NCBI GenBank assembly: GCA_963775275.1
Contig: CAVZII010000005.1
Span: 1,612,001-1,676,000 of the forward strand
Origin: JANWHQ01 sp963775275
Lineage (GTDB): Bacteria > Pseudomonadota > Alphaproteobacteria > Caulobacterales > Caulobacteraceae
Reading direction: 5' to 3'
DNA: 64,000 nucleotides
Notes under the pieces: model-generated
The model's input: only the letters and a program-made list of their open reading frames with translations
What the model was told of the DNA's origin: nothing
The model's database searches: none
Made by a program: the position numbers and the translations under genes
Shown: piece by piece, positions 26,558 to 36,144 of the stretch
Layout of the letters: each line of letters begins with the position of its first letter
How positions within the stretch are numbered: the first letter of the stretch is position 1

Positions 26558-28244
26558 ATGTCCCTCACCGGCATTTCCGCCAACCGGCTGGAGCTGCTCG
26601 CCCTGGCCGACGCCCTGGCCCGCGAGAAGGCGATCGAGAAGGAGATCGTCATCGAGGCGATCGAGGAGGCGATCCAGAAGGCGGCGCGCTCGCGCTACGG
26701 CGCCGAGCACGACATCACCGCCAAGATCGAGCCAAAAACGGGCGAACTGACGCTGCTGCGCCGGGTCACCGTGGTCCCCGACGACTACGAGCCCGAGGAA
26801 GGCGTCCCGTTCAATTCGGACGCCCTGGTCCGGCTCGCGGACGCCAAGCGCACCGACAAGGCCGCCGAGGTCGGCAAGGTCTATGAGGAGGTCCTGCCGC
26901 CCTTCGACTTCGGCCGGGTGCAGACCCAGATGGCCCGCCAGGTGGTGACCCACAAGGTCCGCGAGGCCGAGCGCGAGCGCCAGTACGAGGAGTTCAAGGA
27001 CCGCGTCGGCGAGATCGTCAACGGCGTCGTCAAGCGGGTCGAGTACGGCAACGTCATCGTCGACCTGGGCCGCGGCGAAGGCGTGATGCGCCGCGACCAG
27101 TCGATCCCGCGCGAGGTGTTCAACGTCGGCGACCGGATCCGCTGCTACATCTACGACGTGCGCACCGAGACCAAGGGCCCGCAGATCATGCTGAGCCGCG
27201 CGCACGGCGGCTTCATGGCCAAGCTGTTCGCCCAGGAGGTGCCCGAGGTCTACGACGGCGTCATCGAGATCCGCGCCGTGGCGCGCGATCCGGGCAGCCG
27301 CGCCAAGATGGCGGTGGTCTCCAACGACTCCTCGATCGACCCGGTGGGCGCCTGCGTGGGCATGCGCGGCTCGCGCGTGCAGGCGGTGGTGGCCGAGCTC
27401 CAGGGCGAGAAGATCGACATCATCCCCTGGTCGCCGGACGAGGCCGCCTTCATCGTGAACGCCCTGGCCCCCGCGGAAGTCTCCAAGGTGGTGCTCGACG
27501 AGGAGGAGGAGCGGGTCGAGGTCGTGGTGCCGGACGAGCAGCTCTCTCTGGCCATCGGCCGGCGCGGCCAGAACGTCCGTCTTGCAAGCCAACTGACGGG
27601 TTGGCAAATCGACATCATCACCGAGACCCAGGATTCCGAGCGCCGCCAGCAGCAGTTCGCCGAGCGGACCCAGCTCTTCCAGGAGGCCCTGGACGTGGAC
27701 GAGGTCATCGCCCAGCTGCTGGTCACCGAGGGCTTCGCCACGGTGGACGAGGTGGCCTATGTGGACGCCTCGGAGATCGCCTCGATCGAGGGCTTCGACG
27801 AGGACACCGCCGAGGAGATCCAGGCGCGCGCCCGCGACTACCTGGAGAAGGAGGCGGCCGAGTACGACGCACGCCGGCGCGAGCTGGGCGTCGAGGACAG
27901 CCTGCTGGAGGTCGAGGGGGTCACCCTGCCCATGTCCGTGGCGCTCGGCGAAGCCGGGGTGAAGACCGCCGAGGACCTGGCGGGCCTGGTGCCGGACGAC
28001 CTCAGGGGCTGGTTCGAGACCAAGGACGGCGAGCGCGTGCGCGAGCCGGGGATGATCGAAATCCTTCGACCTTTCCGCCGAGGAGGCCGAGGCGCTGATC
28101 ATGCGCGCCCGCGTGGCCATGGGCTGGATCGAGCCGGAGCCCGAGCCCGAGCCGGAGCCGGAGCCGGAGCTTGAACCCGGGGCCGAGCAGGACGAGGGGG
28201 AGGTCTTCGCGGCCGAAGCGCAGGACGCGCCGGCGGAAGCCTGA
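26558..28244 (+). CDS. nusA: Transcription termination/antitermination factor NusA, with +1 frameshift near the 3' end
   Basis: NusA binds RNA polymerase and RNA. Visible parts are the N-terminal domain (N-R-L-E-L-L-A-L-A-D-A-L-A-R-E-K), S1 (near residue 155), KH1/KH2 (C-V-G-M-R-G-S-R, AIGRRGQNVRLAS) and the helix-hairpin-helix repeats. As read, the frame leaves the family after REPGMIE and ends at 28174. Dropping one A from the AAA at 28059-28061 gives S-F-D-L-S-A-E-E-A-E-A-L-I-M-R-A-R, a Glu-Pro run and a stop at 28244. NusA is essential and only the far C-terminus is affected; an assembly error is likely. Confidence 0.9.
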
Positions 28245-28258
28245 GCGGAGGCGAAACG

Positions 28259-28360
28259 TCCCCTCCCCGGACGGGAAGGGCGCGGGAGGGGTGAAACTTG
28301 GCGCGCACGGGCCCTCCTGACTCCCCCCTCCCGGACCCTCCCCCCTCCGGGAGGAGGGAG
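28259..28360 (+). repeat. GC-rich palindromic element between nusA and ylxR
   Basis: Runs such as CCCCTCCCCGG, GGGAGGGG and CCCTCCCCCCTCCGGGAGG form nested inverted repeats over about 100 bases. The style matches the rimP element. It overlaps the first 20 codons of the ylxR-like frame (encoding PPDSPLPDPPPSGRR), so it supplies the N-terminus of that protein. Confidence 0.65.
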
Positions 28361-28951
28361 CGGCGCTGCATCGTCACCGGCGAGGTGCTCCCGGAGGAGC
28401 GGCTGGTCCGGTTCGTCGCCGGGCCGGACGGGGTGGTCGTCCCCGACATCGCGCGCAAGCTGCCCGGGCGGGGGCTGTGGGTGGAGGCCCGGCGCGGCGT
28501 CGTCGAGCAGGCGGTCCGAAAGGGTGCGTTCTCCCGCGCGGCCAGGACCCAGCTCAAGCCGGCGGCGGACCTCGCCGATCAGGTCGAGCGCCTGCTGCGG
28601 GCGCGACTTTTGAACGGACTCGGCCTTGCGCGCCGGGCCGGCGAGCTTACCTGGGGGTTCGACAAGGTCGCCGCCGCGATCGGCGCCGGGCGCGCCGCCT
28701 GGCTGGTGGAAGCGGCGGACGGATCGGCGGACGGACGGGGAAAGCTGCTTGCGCTGGCGCGCCGCCAGACGAGCCCGCCCCGCCTGATTGGCGTGTTCCC
28801 CTCGGCCGAATTGGGTTTGGCCTTGGGATTGGAAAATGTGATACACACGGCCTTCCTTGCGGGGCGAGGCGCTCAACGCTGGACTTTGGAAGTCGAGCGT
28901 TTGGCTGGTTTCCGTCCGCTCCTTCCTGAGAGTTGGCGCGAGGAGCCTTGA
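28298..28951 (+). CDS. YlxR-type RNA-binding protein (DUF448) fused to an L7Ae-like domain
   Basis: A 217-residue protein. The DUF448/YlxR part has R-R-C-I-V-T-G-E, R-L-V-R-F-V-A-G-P-D-G and L-P-G-R-G-L-W-V-E-A (about residues 20-75). A second region (about 95-190, L-L-N-G-L-G-L-A-R-R-A-G-E-L-T-W-G) matches the L7Ae/L30e-like domain fused to YlxR in alphaproteobacteria. The gene lies between nusA and infB, as usual. The start is a TTG at 28298; a start within the following repeat is also possible. Confidence 0.88.
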   Translation: MARTGPPDSPLPDPPPSGRRERRCIVTGEVLPEERLVRFVAGPDGVVVPDIARKLPGRGLWVEARRGVVEQAVRKGAFSRAARTQLKPAADLADQVERLLRARLLNGLGLARRAGELTWGFDKVAAAIGAGRAAWLVEAADGSADGRGKLLALARRQTSPPRLIGVFPSAELGLALGLENVIHTAFLAGRGAQRWTLEVERLAGFRPLLPESWREEP

Positions 28952-29043
28952 GGCGGAGCGGGAGCGGCGCAGCCGCTCCGGCGAAACGATCAATTGCGTG
29001 GACCCGCAGCGCGGGTCCTGGCGGCGGTGAGTAAAGCGAGCGG

Positions 29044-32000
29044 ATGAGCGACGCGAACGACAATGAAGGCAGGGGGCCGGGCGCCGGGGCGCGCGGGCCC
29101 TTGACGCTGAAGCCGCGCCCGGGCGGATCGATCTCGACGGGCACGGTCAAGCAGAGCTTCAGCCACGGCCGCTCCAAGACGGTGGTGGTGGAGACCAAGC
29201 GCCGCCGCATCGACGCGCCGTCGCCGGCGCCCGCGGACAAGCGTCCCGCCTTCGACCTGAAGCGTCCGGCGCCCAGCGAGCCGCATCGCTCGTCCGGACC
29301 TGCCCCGGACGCCTCCAAGCTCAACCTGTCGGCCGAGGAGGCCGCCCGGCGCCAGCGCGCGGTCGAAGCCGCCCGCGAGCAGCAGGAGCGCGCCGCGGCC
29401 CAGCGGCAGGCCGAGGAAGCGCGCCACGCCGAGGAGGCTGCGCGCCGCGACGCCGAGGCCGCCGCCGCGGCGGCCAAGGCCGCGCCCGAGCCGGCCGCCC
29501 CGGCCGCTGCGGCCGAGCCGGTCCGGGCCGAGGCCGCTCCCGTGGAGCATCCCGCGCCCGCCGCCGAGGCGCCCCCCGAAGCGAGCCCGGCTGCGCCGCC
29601 GCGCCAGGAGCACGCGCCCCAGGCTCGCGAAGCCTCCCGCGAAGGCTATCGCCGTGAGGATCGGCCCCAGGGCGGGGGATATCGTTCCGACCGGCCCCCG
29701 GGCGCCGGCCGCACCGAAGGCGGCGGCTACCGGTCCGACCGTCCGCCAGGCGGCGGCGCAGGCGGCTACCGCGAGGGCTACCGGCGCGACGACCGGTCCC
29801 AGGGTTTCGCCGGCCGCAGCGACACCGTCTATCGTCAGGGGCCCAGGCCCGACGGCCCGCGCCGCGACGGCGACCGGCCGCCGCGCACCGGCGACACCGT
29901 TCGCTACTCGGCCCTGTCTCCCCGGCCTCCCGGTCCTCGCCCAGGCGGGCCGCGTCCCTCGGGCCCGCGCCCGGGCGCGGGCGGCGGCCCACCGGCGGGG
30001 CCCGAGATCCAGCGCGCCACCCGCCAGGCCCCCAGGCCCGGCTCGGCCAACCTCGATCGCCGCCCGGACGAGGACGAGGACGACAAGACCGTCAAGCGGG
30101 GCGCAGCGCCCACCAAGGCGATCTCCCGGGTCAAGGGCGAGCCCAAGCGCCGCGAGGGCCGCCTGACCATCCAGGCGGTGGCCGGCGACGACGAGGACGC
30201 GGTCGAGCGCATGCGCTCGCTGGCCTCCGTGCGCCGCGCCCGCGAGCGCGAGCGCGAGAAGCGCAAGGGCGGCGCCCAGGAGCAGTCCCGCACCGCGCGC
30301 GAGGTGGTGATCCCCGACGTGATCACGGTCCAGGAGCTGGCCCAGCGGATGGCCACGCGCGGGGTGGAGATCATCAAGTTCCTGATGCGCCAGGGGCTGA
30401 TGCTGAAGATCAACGACGTGATCGATTCGGACACCGCCGAGCTGGTGGCGACCGAGTTCGGCCACACCGTCCGGCGCGTCTCCGAAGCGGACGTGGAAGA
30501 GGGCTTCCTCGCCGCCGAGGACGTCGACGAGCACATGGAGCCGCGCCCGCCGGTGGTGACGGTGATGGGCCACGTCGACCACGGCAAGACGAGCCTCCTG
30601 GACGCGCTGAGGTCCACCGACGTGGCGGCCGCCGAGCACGGCGGGATCACCCAGCATATCGGCGCCTACCAGGTCCGCCTGGAGAGCGGCCAGCGGGTCA
30701 CCTTCATCGACACCCCCGGTCACGCCGCCTTCTCGGCCATGCGCGCCCGCGGCGCCAACGTGACCGACATCGTCATCCTGGTGGTGGCGGCCGACGACGG
30801 GGTGATGCCCCAGACCATCGAGGCGATCCATCACGCCCGCGCCGCCGGCGCGCCGATGATCGTGGCGATCAACAAGATCGACAGGCCCGACGCCGACCCG
30901 ACCCGCGTGATCAACGAGCTGCTGCAGCACGAGGTGGTGGTCGAGAGCCTGGGCGGCGAGGTCCAGGCGGTGGAGGTCTCGGCGACCAAGCGGACAGGCC
31001 TGGACAACCTGGTGGAGTCCATCGTCCTGCAGGCCGAGGTGCTGGAGCTGAAGGCCAATCCGGACCGCACCGCCGAGGGCGTCGTCATCGAGGCCAAGCT
31101 CGACCGCGGCCGCGGGCCCGTGGCCACGGTCCTGGTCAAGCGCGGGACGCTGCACCGCGGCGACCTGCTGGTGGCCGGCGCCGCCTGGGGCCGCGTGCGC
31201 GCCCTGGTCAACGAGCGCGGCGAGCAGATGGACGCCGCCGGTCCCTCGACGCCGGTCGAGATCCTGGGCCTGGATTCCACGCCCGATCCCGGCGAGGCCT
31301 TCGCCGTGGTGGAGACCGAGGCGCGGGCGCGCGAACTGACCGAGTACCGCGAGCGCAAGCGTCGGGACAAGGCCATCGCGCCGCCGGCCGCGGGCGCCTC
31401 GCTGGCGGACATGATGGCCAAGCTGCAGGCCAAGACCGTGCGCGAGCTGCCGGTGATCGTGAAGGCGGACGTGCAGGGCTCGGCCGAGGCGATCGTCGGC
31501 TCGCTCGACAAGATCTCCACGGACGAGGTGCGCGCGAGGATCATCCTCTCGGGCGCGGGCGCCATCACCGAGTCCGACGTGCTGCTGGCCAAGGGCTCCA
31601 ACGCCCCGATCCTGGGCTTCAACGTGCGTGCGTCCAAGCAGGCGCGGGACCTGGCCGAGCGCGAGGGCGTGGAGATCCGCTACTATGCGATCATCTACGA
31701 CCTGATCGACGACATCCGCGGCGTGCTCTCGGGCATGCTGGCGCCGATCCAGCGCGAAACCTTCCTCGGCAACGCCGATGTGCTGCAGACCTTCGACATC
31801 TCCAAGGTCGGCAAGGTGGCCGGCTGCCGGGTCAGCGAAGGGGTGGTGCGCCGCGGGGCCAAGGTCCGCATCATCCGCGAGGACGTGGTGGTGCTCGAGC
31901 TCGGCACGCTGCAGACGCTCAAGCGCTTCAAGGACGAGGTCGCCGAGGTGGTCTCGGGCCAGGAATGCGGCATGCAGTTCGCCGGCTTCCAGGACATCCG

Positions 32001-32055
32001 GCCAGGCGACACCATCGAATGCTTCACCGTCGAGTTGGTGACGCGGACGCTCTGA
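29044..32055 (+). CDS. infB: Translation initiation factor IF-2
   Basis: A 1003-residue GTPase that brings fMet-tRNA to the 30S subunit. The N-terminal half (to about residue 410) is a long, Ala/Pro/Gly/Arg-rich low-complexity region with repeated Y-R-S-D-R-P-P-G units and a charged coiled stretch. The G domain has G-H-V-D-H-G-K-T-S near residue 510, DTPGHAAF near 557 and NKID near 611. Domains II to IV follow, ending E-C-F-T-V-E-L-V-T-R-T-L. The length is typical of Caulobacter. rbfA, often next, does not follow here. Confidence 0.95.
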   Translation: MSDANDNEGRGPGAGARGPLTLKPRPGGSISTGTVKQSFSHGRSKTVVVETKRRRIDAPSPAPADKRPAFDLKRPAPSEPHRSSGPAPDASKLNLSAEEAARRQRAVEAAREQQERAAAQRQAEEARHAEEAARRDAEAAAAAAKAAPEPAAPAAAAEPVRAEAAPVEHPAPAAEAPPEASPAAPPRQEHAPQAREASREGYRREDRPQGGGYRSDRPPGAGRTEGGGYRSDRPPGGGAGGYREGYRRDDRSQGFAGRSDTVYRQGPRPDGPRRDGDRPPRTGDTVRYSALSPRPPGPRPGGPRPSGPRPGAGGGPPAGPEIQRATRQAPRPGSANLDRRPDEDEDDKTVKRGAAPTKAISRVKGEPKRREGRLTIQAVAGDDEDAVERMRSLASVRRAREREREKRKGGAQEQSRTAREVVIPDVITVQELAQRMATRGVEIIKFLMRQGLMLKINDVIDSDTAELVATEFGHTVRRVSEADVEEGFLAAEDVDEHMEPRPPVVTVMGHVDHGKTSLLDALRSTDVAAAEHGGITQHIGAYQVRLESGQRVTFIDTPGHAAFSAMRARGANVTDIVILVVAADDGVMPQTIEAIHHARAAGAPMIVAINKIDRPDADPTRVINELLQHEVVVESLGGEVQAVEVSATKRTGLDNLVESIVLQAEVLELKANPDRTAEGVVIEAKLDRGRGPVATVLVKRGTLHRGDLLVAGAAWGRVRALVNERGEQMDAAGPSTPVEILGLDSTPDPGEAFAVVETEARARELTEYRERKRRDKAIAPPAAGASLADMMAKLQAKTVRELPVIVKADVQGSAEAIVGSLDKISTDEVRARIILSGAGAITESDVLLAKGSNAPILGFNVRASKQARDLAEREGVEIRYYAIIYDLIDDIRGVLSGMLAPIQRETFLGNADVLQTFDISKVGKVAGCRVSEGVVRRGAKVRIIREDVVVLELGTLQTLKRFKDEVAEVVSGQECGMQFAGFQDIRPGDTIECFTVELVTRTL

Positions 32056-32152
32056 CGGACTCCTTCGGCGCGATCGGCAACCCGGAAGGGTCTCCGACGT
32101 TCCTGCCTTGGCGCCAGCCCGGCGCTGTGGGCGGGGCTGAAGGAGTGCACCC

Positions 32153-32533
32153 ATGACGGTCAAAGCCGCCCTCGTCGTCACGGCCGGCATCCTGCTGGCC
32201 ACGCCGGCCTTCGCCGCGACGACGCATCACGTCCGCCACCGCAGCTCGACGCCGGACCCGATCCTCAACCACTCCGGCCCGATCTCCTACGACGAGCTCC
32301 TGAAGATCGACTCGGGCGGCTACAACAGCCGCGGCAAGGCGCGCCACAGGCGCATGAGCGCCCCGGTCAACGCCCCCGCCCCGGAGGCCTCGCCCGCGCC
32401 GGATGAGACGAACCCGGCGACTCCGACGCCGAACGCCTCGACCGGCCCGCAGATCGTCGCGCCGGAACAGGCGACGCCGCAGGCCTCGAGCCCGGCGCCG
32501 CCGGCGACGACGACACCGCCGACGGCGAAGTAG
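32153..32533 (+). CDS. Small secreted Pro/Thr-rich protein, function unknown
   Basis: A 126-residue protein with a clear signal peptide (AALVVTAGILLATPAFA), then TTHHVRHR and YDELLKIDSGGYNSRG. The second half is Pro/Ala/Thr-rich. AAGGAG lies 8 bases before the ATG. A likely intrinsic terminator follows. I know no family; it is probably a periplasmic or surface-linked low-complexity protein. Confidence 0.65.
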   Translation: MTVKAALVVTAGILLATPAFAATTHHVRHRSSTPDPILNHSGPISYDELLKIDSGGYNSRGKARHRRMSAPVNAPAPEASPAPDETNPATPTPNASTGPQIVAPEQATPQASSPAPPATTTPPTAK

Positions 32534-32549
32534 CGTCCCCGCCCCGGAG

Positions 32550-32586
32550 CGCGCCGGACGGGCGCTGTCGGCGCGGCCTTTGTTTC
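32550..32586 (+). terminator. Probable Rho-independent terminator
   Basis: CGCGCCG and CGGCGCG form a 7-bp stem around a 12-base loop, followed by GCCTTTGTTT. It lies 17 bases after the stop of the small secreted protein. Confidence 0.6.
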
Positions 32587-32614
32587 GCCCAGCGCCGGTG
32601 TATGACGGAGCCGC

Positions 32615-33178
32615 ATGTCGAGATCCACGGCGGCGGCCCCAGGCGCCGCAGTCCTGCTGCTGGCCCTGGCCGCCGGCGCCGCCCCGACGGGCGCGCTGGC
32701 GGGCCAGGCGATCTATTCCTACGAGCCGGCCTCGGACGCCGCGCGCGTGCTGACCGACACGGGTCTGAGCTTCCTCTTCGAGACGCACCTGTTCGGCGGA
32801 CAGACGATCAAGCGGGTGATCCAGACCGGCGACATCGGCTCGGCCGACCTGGCGCGCGCCTCCGACCAGGACCTGGGCCCGGGCGGCTTGAAGGCGGTCC
32901 TGGGGGGCAAGGCCGCGGCGGGCGAGCTCTACCAGATCGAGCCGGAACATGAGGGCGCCGCCTTCGTGAACGCGGTCTGCCCGGGCGCCAAGCAGGCCTG
33001 GCTGGTGATCGGCCCGCTGAAGCGGTTCGAGACCCTGACCATCCAGGGCGTGGGCAAGGATGCGGGCGCCCGGTCCGCGCGCCTGTGCTCGACCATGGTC
33101 TTCAGCTTCAGGAGCGACTGGCGCCTGCCCGAGCGGACGCCGCCCAAGGTCCGGGGCGAGTTCGGCGGCGCCCCGTAG
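32615..33178 (+). CDS. Predicted secreted protein, function unknown
   Basis: A 187-residue protein with a signal peptide ending in GALAG (about residue 30). The mature domain contains IYSYEPASDAARVLTD, LFGGQTIKRVIQTG and two Cys (NAVCPGAK, ARLCSTM) that may pair. It looks like a single periplasmic domain. No recognised family and no helpful neighbours. Confidence 0.65.
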   Translation: MSRSTAAAPGAAVLLLALAAGAAPTGALAGQAIYSYEPASDAARVLTDTGLSFLFETHLFGGQTIKRVIQTGDIGSADLARASDQDLGPGGLKAVLGGKAAAGELYQIEPEHEGAAFVNAVCPGAKQAWLVIGPLKRFETLTIQGVGKDAGARSARLCSTMVFSFRSDWRLPERTPPKVRGEFGGAP

Positions 33179-33206
33179 GCGGGGACGACGACCGGGCTGA
33201 ACCAGC

Positions 33207-33300
33207 CCCTTCCCGCCCCGGAGCAAGTCCGGGGACGGACTTCCCCCAGGGGGGAGATCTGAACGCAGGAAATCTTCCGCCTTTGGGGAAGGGGGCCGCC
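33207..33300. repeat. Degenerate GC-rich palindromic element
   Basis: AGCCCCTTCCCGCCCCGG, CTTCCCCCAGGGGGGAGAT and TTTGGGGAAGGGGGCCGCCCC recall the elements at 26427 and 28259. They fill the gap between the convergent secreted-protein and kinase-like genes. The boundaries are estimates. Confidence 0.5.
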
Positions 33301-33301
33301 C

Positions 33302-34831
33302 CTACGCCGCGCGGGTGGAGGCGTCGGCGTCCTCGCGGGCCGGCTGGTGGAGCGCGGCGTGCATCGCGGCCAGGAGCTTCTCGGGCTTGATCGGCTTCTC
33401 GACCACGCTGGACATGCCGTTGGCGATGTAGGTCTTGGCGTCCTCGGGGTCGGCGTTGGCGGTCAGGGCGATGATCGGCGTGCGGCCGATCGGGTCGGGC
33501 AGGGCTCGGATCTGGCGCGTGGCCTCGACCCCGTCCATCCGCGGCATCTTGATGTCCATGAGGATCAGGTGGAACCGGCCGCTGCGCGCCGCCTCCACCG
33601 CTTCCACGCCGTCCTCGGCGCACTCGGAGGTGCAGTCGAACATCTCGCACAGGCCCTCGGCCACCATCCGGTTGGTCGCGTTGTCGTCGACCACCAGCAC
33701 GTGTATCGCCTCCCCCAGCGTGGGGATGGACGGCCGGACCTCGGCCTCCGCGTCGACCTTGGCGGCCATCAGCTCGAAGGCGACGGTGACGCCCTCTCCG
33801 ATGTTGCTCTCGGCGCGGATCGCGCCATTCATCGCTTCGACGATCCGCCGGCAGAGCGCCGGGCCAAGGCCGCTCCAGCCCGCGCGGGCGCCGTCATAGG
33901 CCTGGACGACCGGCTCGAAGATGCGGGCGAGCTGCCCGGGCGGCAGGCCCGGGCCGGCGTCGCGGACCCGGCCTTCCAGGATCACGCCCTCTGCGCTCAC
34001 CCGGGCGCGCAGGCTGGCCTCGACCGCCCCGTGGCGCGTGGTCTTGAGCGCCGCGCTGATCAGGTTGGAGAACACCTGGCGGATGCGTCCGCCGTCGGCG
34101 AGGACGACGAGATCGGGCGGGCCGTCATAGGACACCGTCACCGGGGCCCGGGCCGCGTCGCGCGCCTGACAGTCGGCCTGGATCTCGTCCATCAGGGACC
34201 GCAGGCTCAGGGGCTCGGGGCGCGGCTCCAGCTGGCCTGTCTCGCCCATGGCGAGGTCCAGCGCGTCGTCCAGGAGCCGCAGAACGCCGCCCGAGGAATC
34301 GACGATGGTCTGCACATAGGCCTGAGCGTCGGCGGTGAGCGGCTGGCGCTGCAGCAGCTCGGCCACCGCCAGCACGCCGGTCATGGGGGTGCGGATCTCG
34401 CGGCCCAGCATCTGGATGAAGCGCTGGCGCTCGCCCAGGTGGGCGCTTTCGTGCTCGGCGCGCCCCTGCAGGGCGTTCAACAGCGAGGTCTGGGTGACGA
34501 GACCGGCGTAGCGGCCGGCCTCGGTGACCACCACGCCCTCGGCGCAGCCGCCGTCGGCGACCAGGGCGGCCAGGGCGTCGATGGCGGGGGTGTCGGCGGA
34601 AAGGGTCCTGGCCCGCGCCATCAGGCGCGCCGCCGGCTCGTGGCGGGTCACCCCGCCGACGTCCACCGCGAGGACGACCGTGCGAGAGATCACTCCGACC
34701 GGGCGGGCGCCCTCGACCACGCACAGGGCCGAGACGGCGGGGTCCTCGAGGAACCGCTCGCGCGCAAAATCGAGCGTCGCGCTGGCGTCGATCGGCAAGG
34801 GCCTCTCGGCCCAATCGGCGATTGTTGTCAT
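33302..34831 (-). CDS. CBS-pair / degenerate histidine kinase / receiver hybrid protein
   Basis: A 509-residue cytoplasmic protein. A CBS-like pair (residues 10-125) is followed by a dimerisation helix where the phospho-accepting His is replaced: M-L-G-R-E-I-R-T-P-M-T-G has Arg in the H position of HE-x-RTPM. The ATPase domain keeps D-A-G-P-G-L-P but has a changed N box (N-L-I-S-A-A-L-K-T-T) and G2 box (W-S-G-L-G-P-A-L). The C-terminal receiver looks intact (V-V-D-D-N, LILMDIKMPRMDG, Lys in E-K-P-I-K). It is probably a pseudokinase scaffold that may accept phosphate from others. Confidence 0.85.
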   Translation of the reverse strand: MTTIADWAERPLPIDASATLDFARERFLEDPAVSALCVVEGARPVGVISRTVVLAVDVGGVTRHEPAARLMARARTLSADTPAIDALAALVADGGCAEGVVVTEAGRYAGLVTQTSLLNALQGRAEHESAHLGERQRFIQMLGREIRTPMTGVLAVAELLQRQPLTADAQAYVQTIVDSSGGVLRLLDDALDLAMGETGQLEPRPEPLSLRSLMDEIQADCQARDAARAPVTVSYDGPPDLVVLADGGRIRQVFSNLISAALKTTRHGAVEASLRARVSAEGVILEGRVRDAGPGLPPGQLARIFEPVVQAYDGARAGWSGLGPALCRRIVEAMNGAIRAESNIGEGVTVAFELMAAKVDAEAEVRPSIPTLGEAIHVLVVDDNATNRMVAEGLCEMFDCTSECAEDGVEAVEAARSGRFHLILMDIKMPRMDGVEATRQIRALPDPIGRTPIIALTANADPEDAKTYIANGMSSVVEKPIKPEKLLAAMHAALHQPAREDADASTRAA

Positions 34832-34990
34832 ATGGTCGAAGCCGAAGCCTTCGCGATCCTGCCTCTCTCCTACCTCAACGAAGTTGGGGATAAGTTAAGC
34901 AGCACAACCTATGCGTGGGACCACGACTTGCGGAGCCGGAAGTTTACAACCTTAGCGTTGGCGCGCCGAAAATGCTGCAACGCACGGGCC

Positions 34991-35350
34991 CTATTCGGCG
35001 CCGGACGGATCGGATTCTGGACCAGGCGTCGCGACTTGTTGTTCCACCCAGTCCAGATACTGCACATGCGAGAGGGATGACGAGACTGACCAGCCCAGAA
35101 TGCACGGCGTCTCGTAGGGGTGCCGCTCCAGGATGAAATGGACCAGGGCCGGCGCCGCCCGGACGGTGGTCTTCAGGGTCATCGGCGCCTCGCCGGCGCG
35201 CTCCAGCGATCCCTCCCACCGGTAGACCGAGCGGATGGGCGCGAAGACGTTGGCGCAGGCGGCGAGCCCGGCCTGGACGGCCTCGGCGCCCACGGCTTCG
35301 GCCTTCTCAGCGTCGGGCCAGGTCGTGTAGAGGATGGCGACGTCCGGCAT
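34991..35350 (-). CDS. cutA: Divalent-cation tolerance protein CutA
   Basis: A 119-residue protein of the trimeric CutA family, with ferredoxin-like fold. Blocks are A-A-C-A-N-V-F-A-P-I-R-S-V-Y-R-W-E-G, K-T-T-V-R-A-A-P-A-L and H-P-Y-E-T-P-C-I-L. The Met at 35350 follows GGAGACGAGC and gives the family's usual length. The role in metal tolerance is established only loosely. It is divergent from queC. Confidence 0.9.
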   Translation of the reverse strand: MPDVAILYTTWPDAEKAEAVGAEAVQAGLAACANVFAPIRSVYRWEGSLERAGEAPMTLKTTVRAAPALVHFILERHPYETPCILGWSVSSSLSHVQYLDWVEQQVATPGPESDPSGAE

Positions 35351-35400
35351 GCTCGTCTCCATATGAAGGTCGATCCGCCAGGACCGCGCCCCATCGTCCC

Positions 35401-36144
35401 ATGTCCCAACCCGCCCCGCCACATCAGGTCGCGCCGCACGAGGCGGCCCTCGTCCTCTTCTCCGGGGGCCAGGACTCCAGCGTCTGCCTCGCCTGGGCGC
35501 TGGAGCGTTTCGGGCGCGTGGAGACCGTGGGTTTCGACTACGGCCAGCGCCACGCGGTGGAGCTGAGGGCGCGCGAGGAGGTGCGCGCGCGCCTGGTGGA
35601 GCGCTTCGGGCGCTGGGCGGCGCGGCTCGGGCCCGACCACCTGCTGGACCTCAGGGGCTTCGGCGCCATCTCGGATTCGGCGCTCACCACTGGGCGCGCC
35701 ATCGAGATGACGGCCAAGGGCCTGCCCTCGACCTTCGTGCCGGGCCGCAACCTCGCCTTCTTCGTCTACGCCGCCGCGTTGGCCGACCGGCGCGGCCTGC
35801 GCCGGCTGGTCGGCGGCATGTGCGAGACGGACTACTCGGGCTATCCGGACTGCCGGCGCGAGACGCTCGACGCCATGGAGTGCGCGCTCAATCTCGGCAT
35901 GCAGTCCGAGTTCACCATCGACACCCCGCTGATGCGGCTGACGAAGGCGCAGACCTGGGCCCTGGCGCACCAGCTCGGCGGGGATGCCCTGGTCGGGATC
36001 ATCGTCGAGCACAGCCACACCTGTTACCTCGGCGAGCGGGGGATGCGTCACCCCTGGGGCCAGGGCTGCGGCGGCTGCCCGGCCTGCGAGCTGAGGGCCA
36101 GGGGGTGGGAGGAATGGCGCGCCGCAGCGCCGGCCGCGCCATGA
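35401..36144 (+). CDS. queC: 7-cyano-7-deazaguanine synthase QueC
   Basis: A 247-residue ATP-dependent enzyme that turns CDG into preQ0 for queuosine. The PP-loop S-G-G-Q-D-S is at residues 21-26. Zinc ligands are the Cys in H-T-C-Y-L-G and the cluster G-C-G-G-C-P-A-C. It overlaps queE by 4 bases (ATGA). Together with queE and queD it forms a preQ0 operon. Confidence 0.95.
   Translation: MSQPAPPHQVAPHEAALVLFSGGQDSSVCLAWALERFGRVETVGFDYGQRHAVELRAREEVRARLVERFGRWAARLGPDHLLDLRGFGAISDSALTTGRAIEMTAKGLPSTFVPGRNLAFFVYAAALADRRGLRRLVGGMCETDYSGYPDCRRETLDAMECALNLGMQSEFTIDTPLMRLTKAQTWALAHQLGGDALVGIIVEHSHTCYLGERGMRHPWGQGCGGCPACELRARGWEEWRAAAPAAP

Noticed and set aside
28130..28180. Glu-Pro codon repeat at the end of nusA as a microsatellite switch
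   Set aside because: The frameshift lies about 70 bases upstream in AAA, not in the repeat. The run is simply part of the normal acidic tail in the restored frame.
28990..32202. A 1070-codon open frame on the minus strand opposite infB
   Set aside because: It is the antisense shadow of a highly GC-rich gene. The plus strand has all IF-2 motifs; the minus translation is Gly/His/Arg-rich without a domain.
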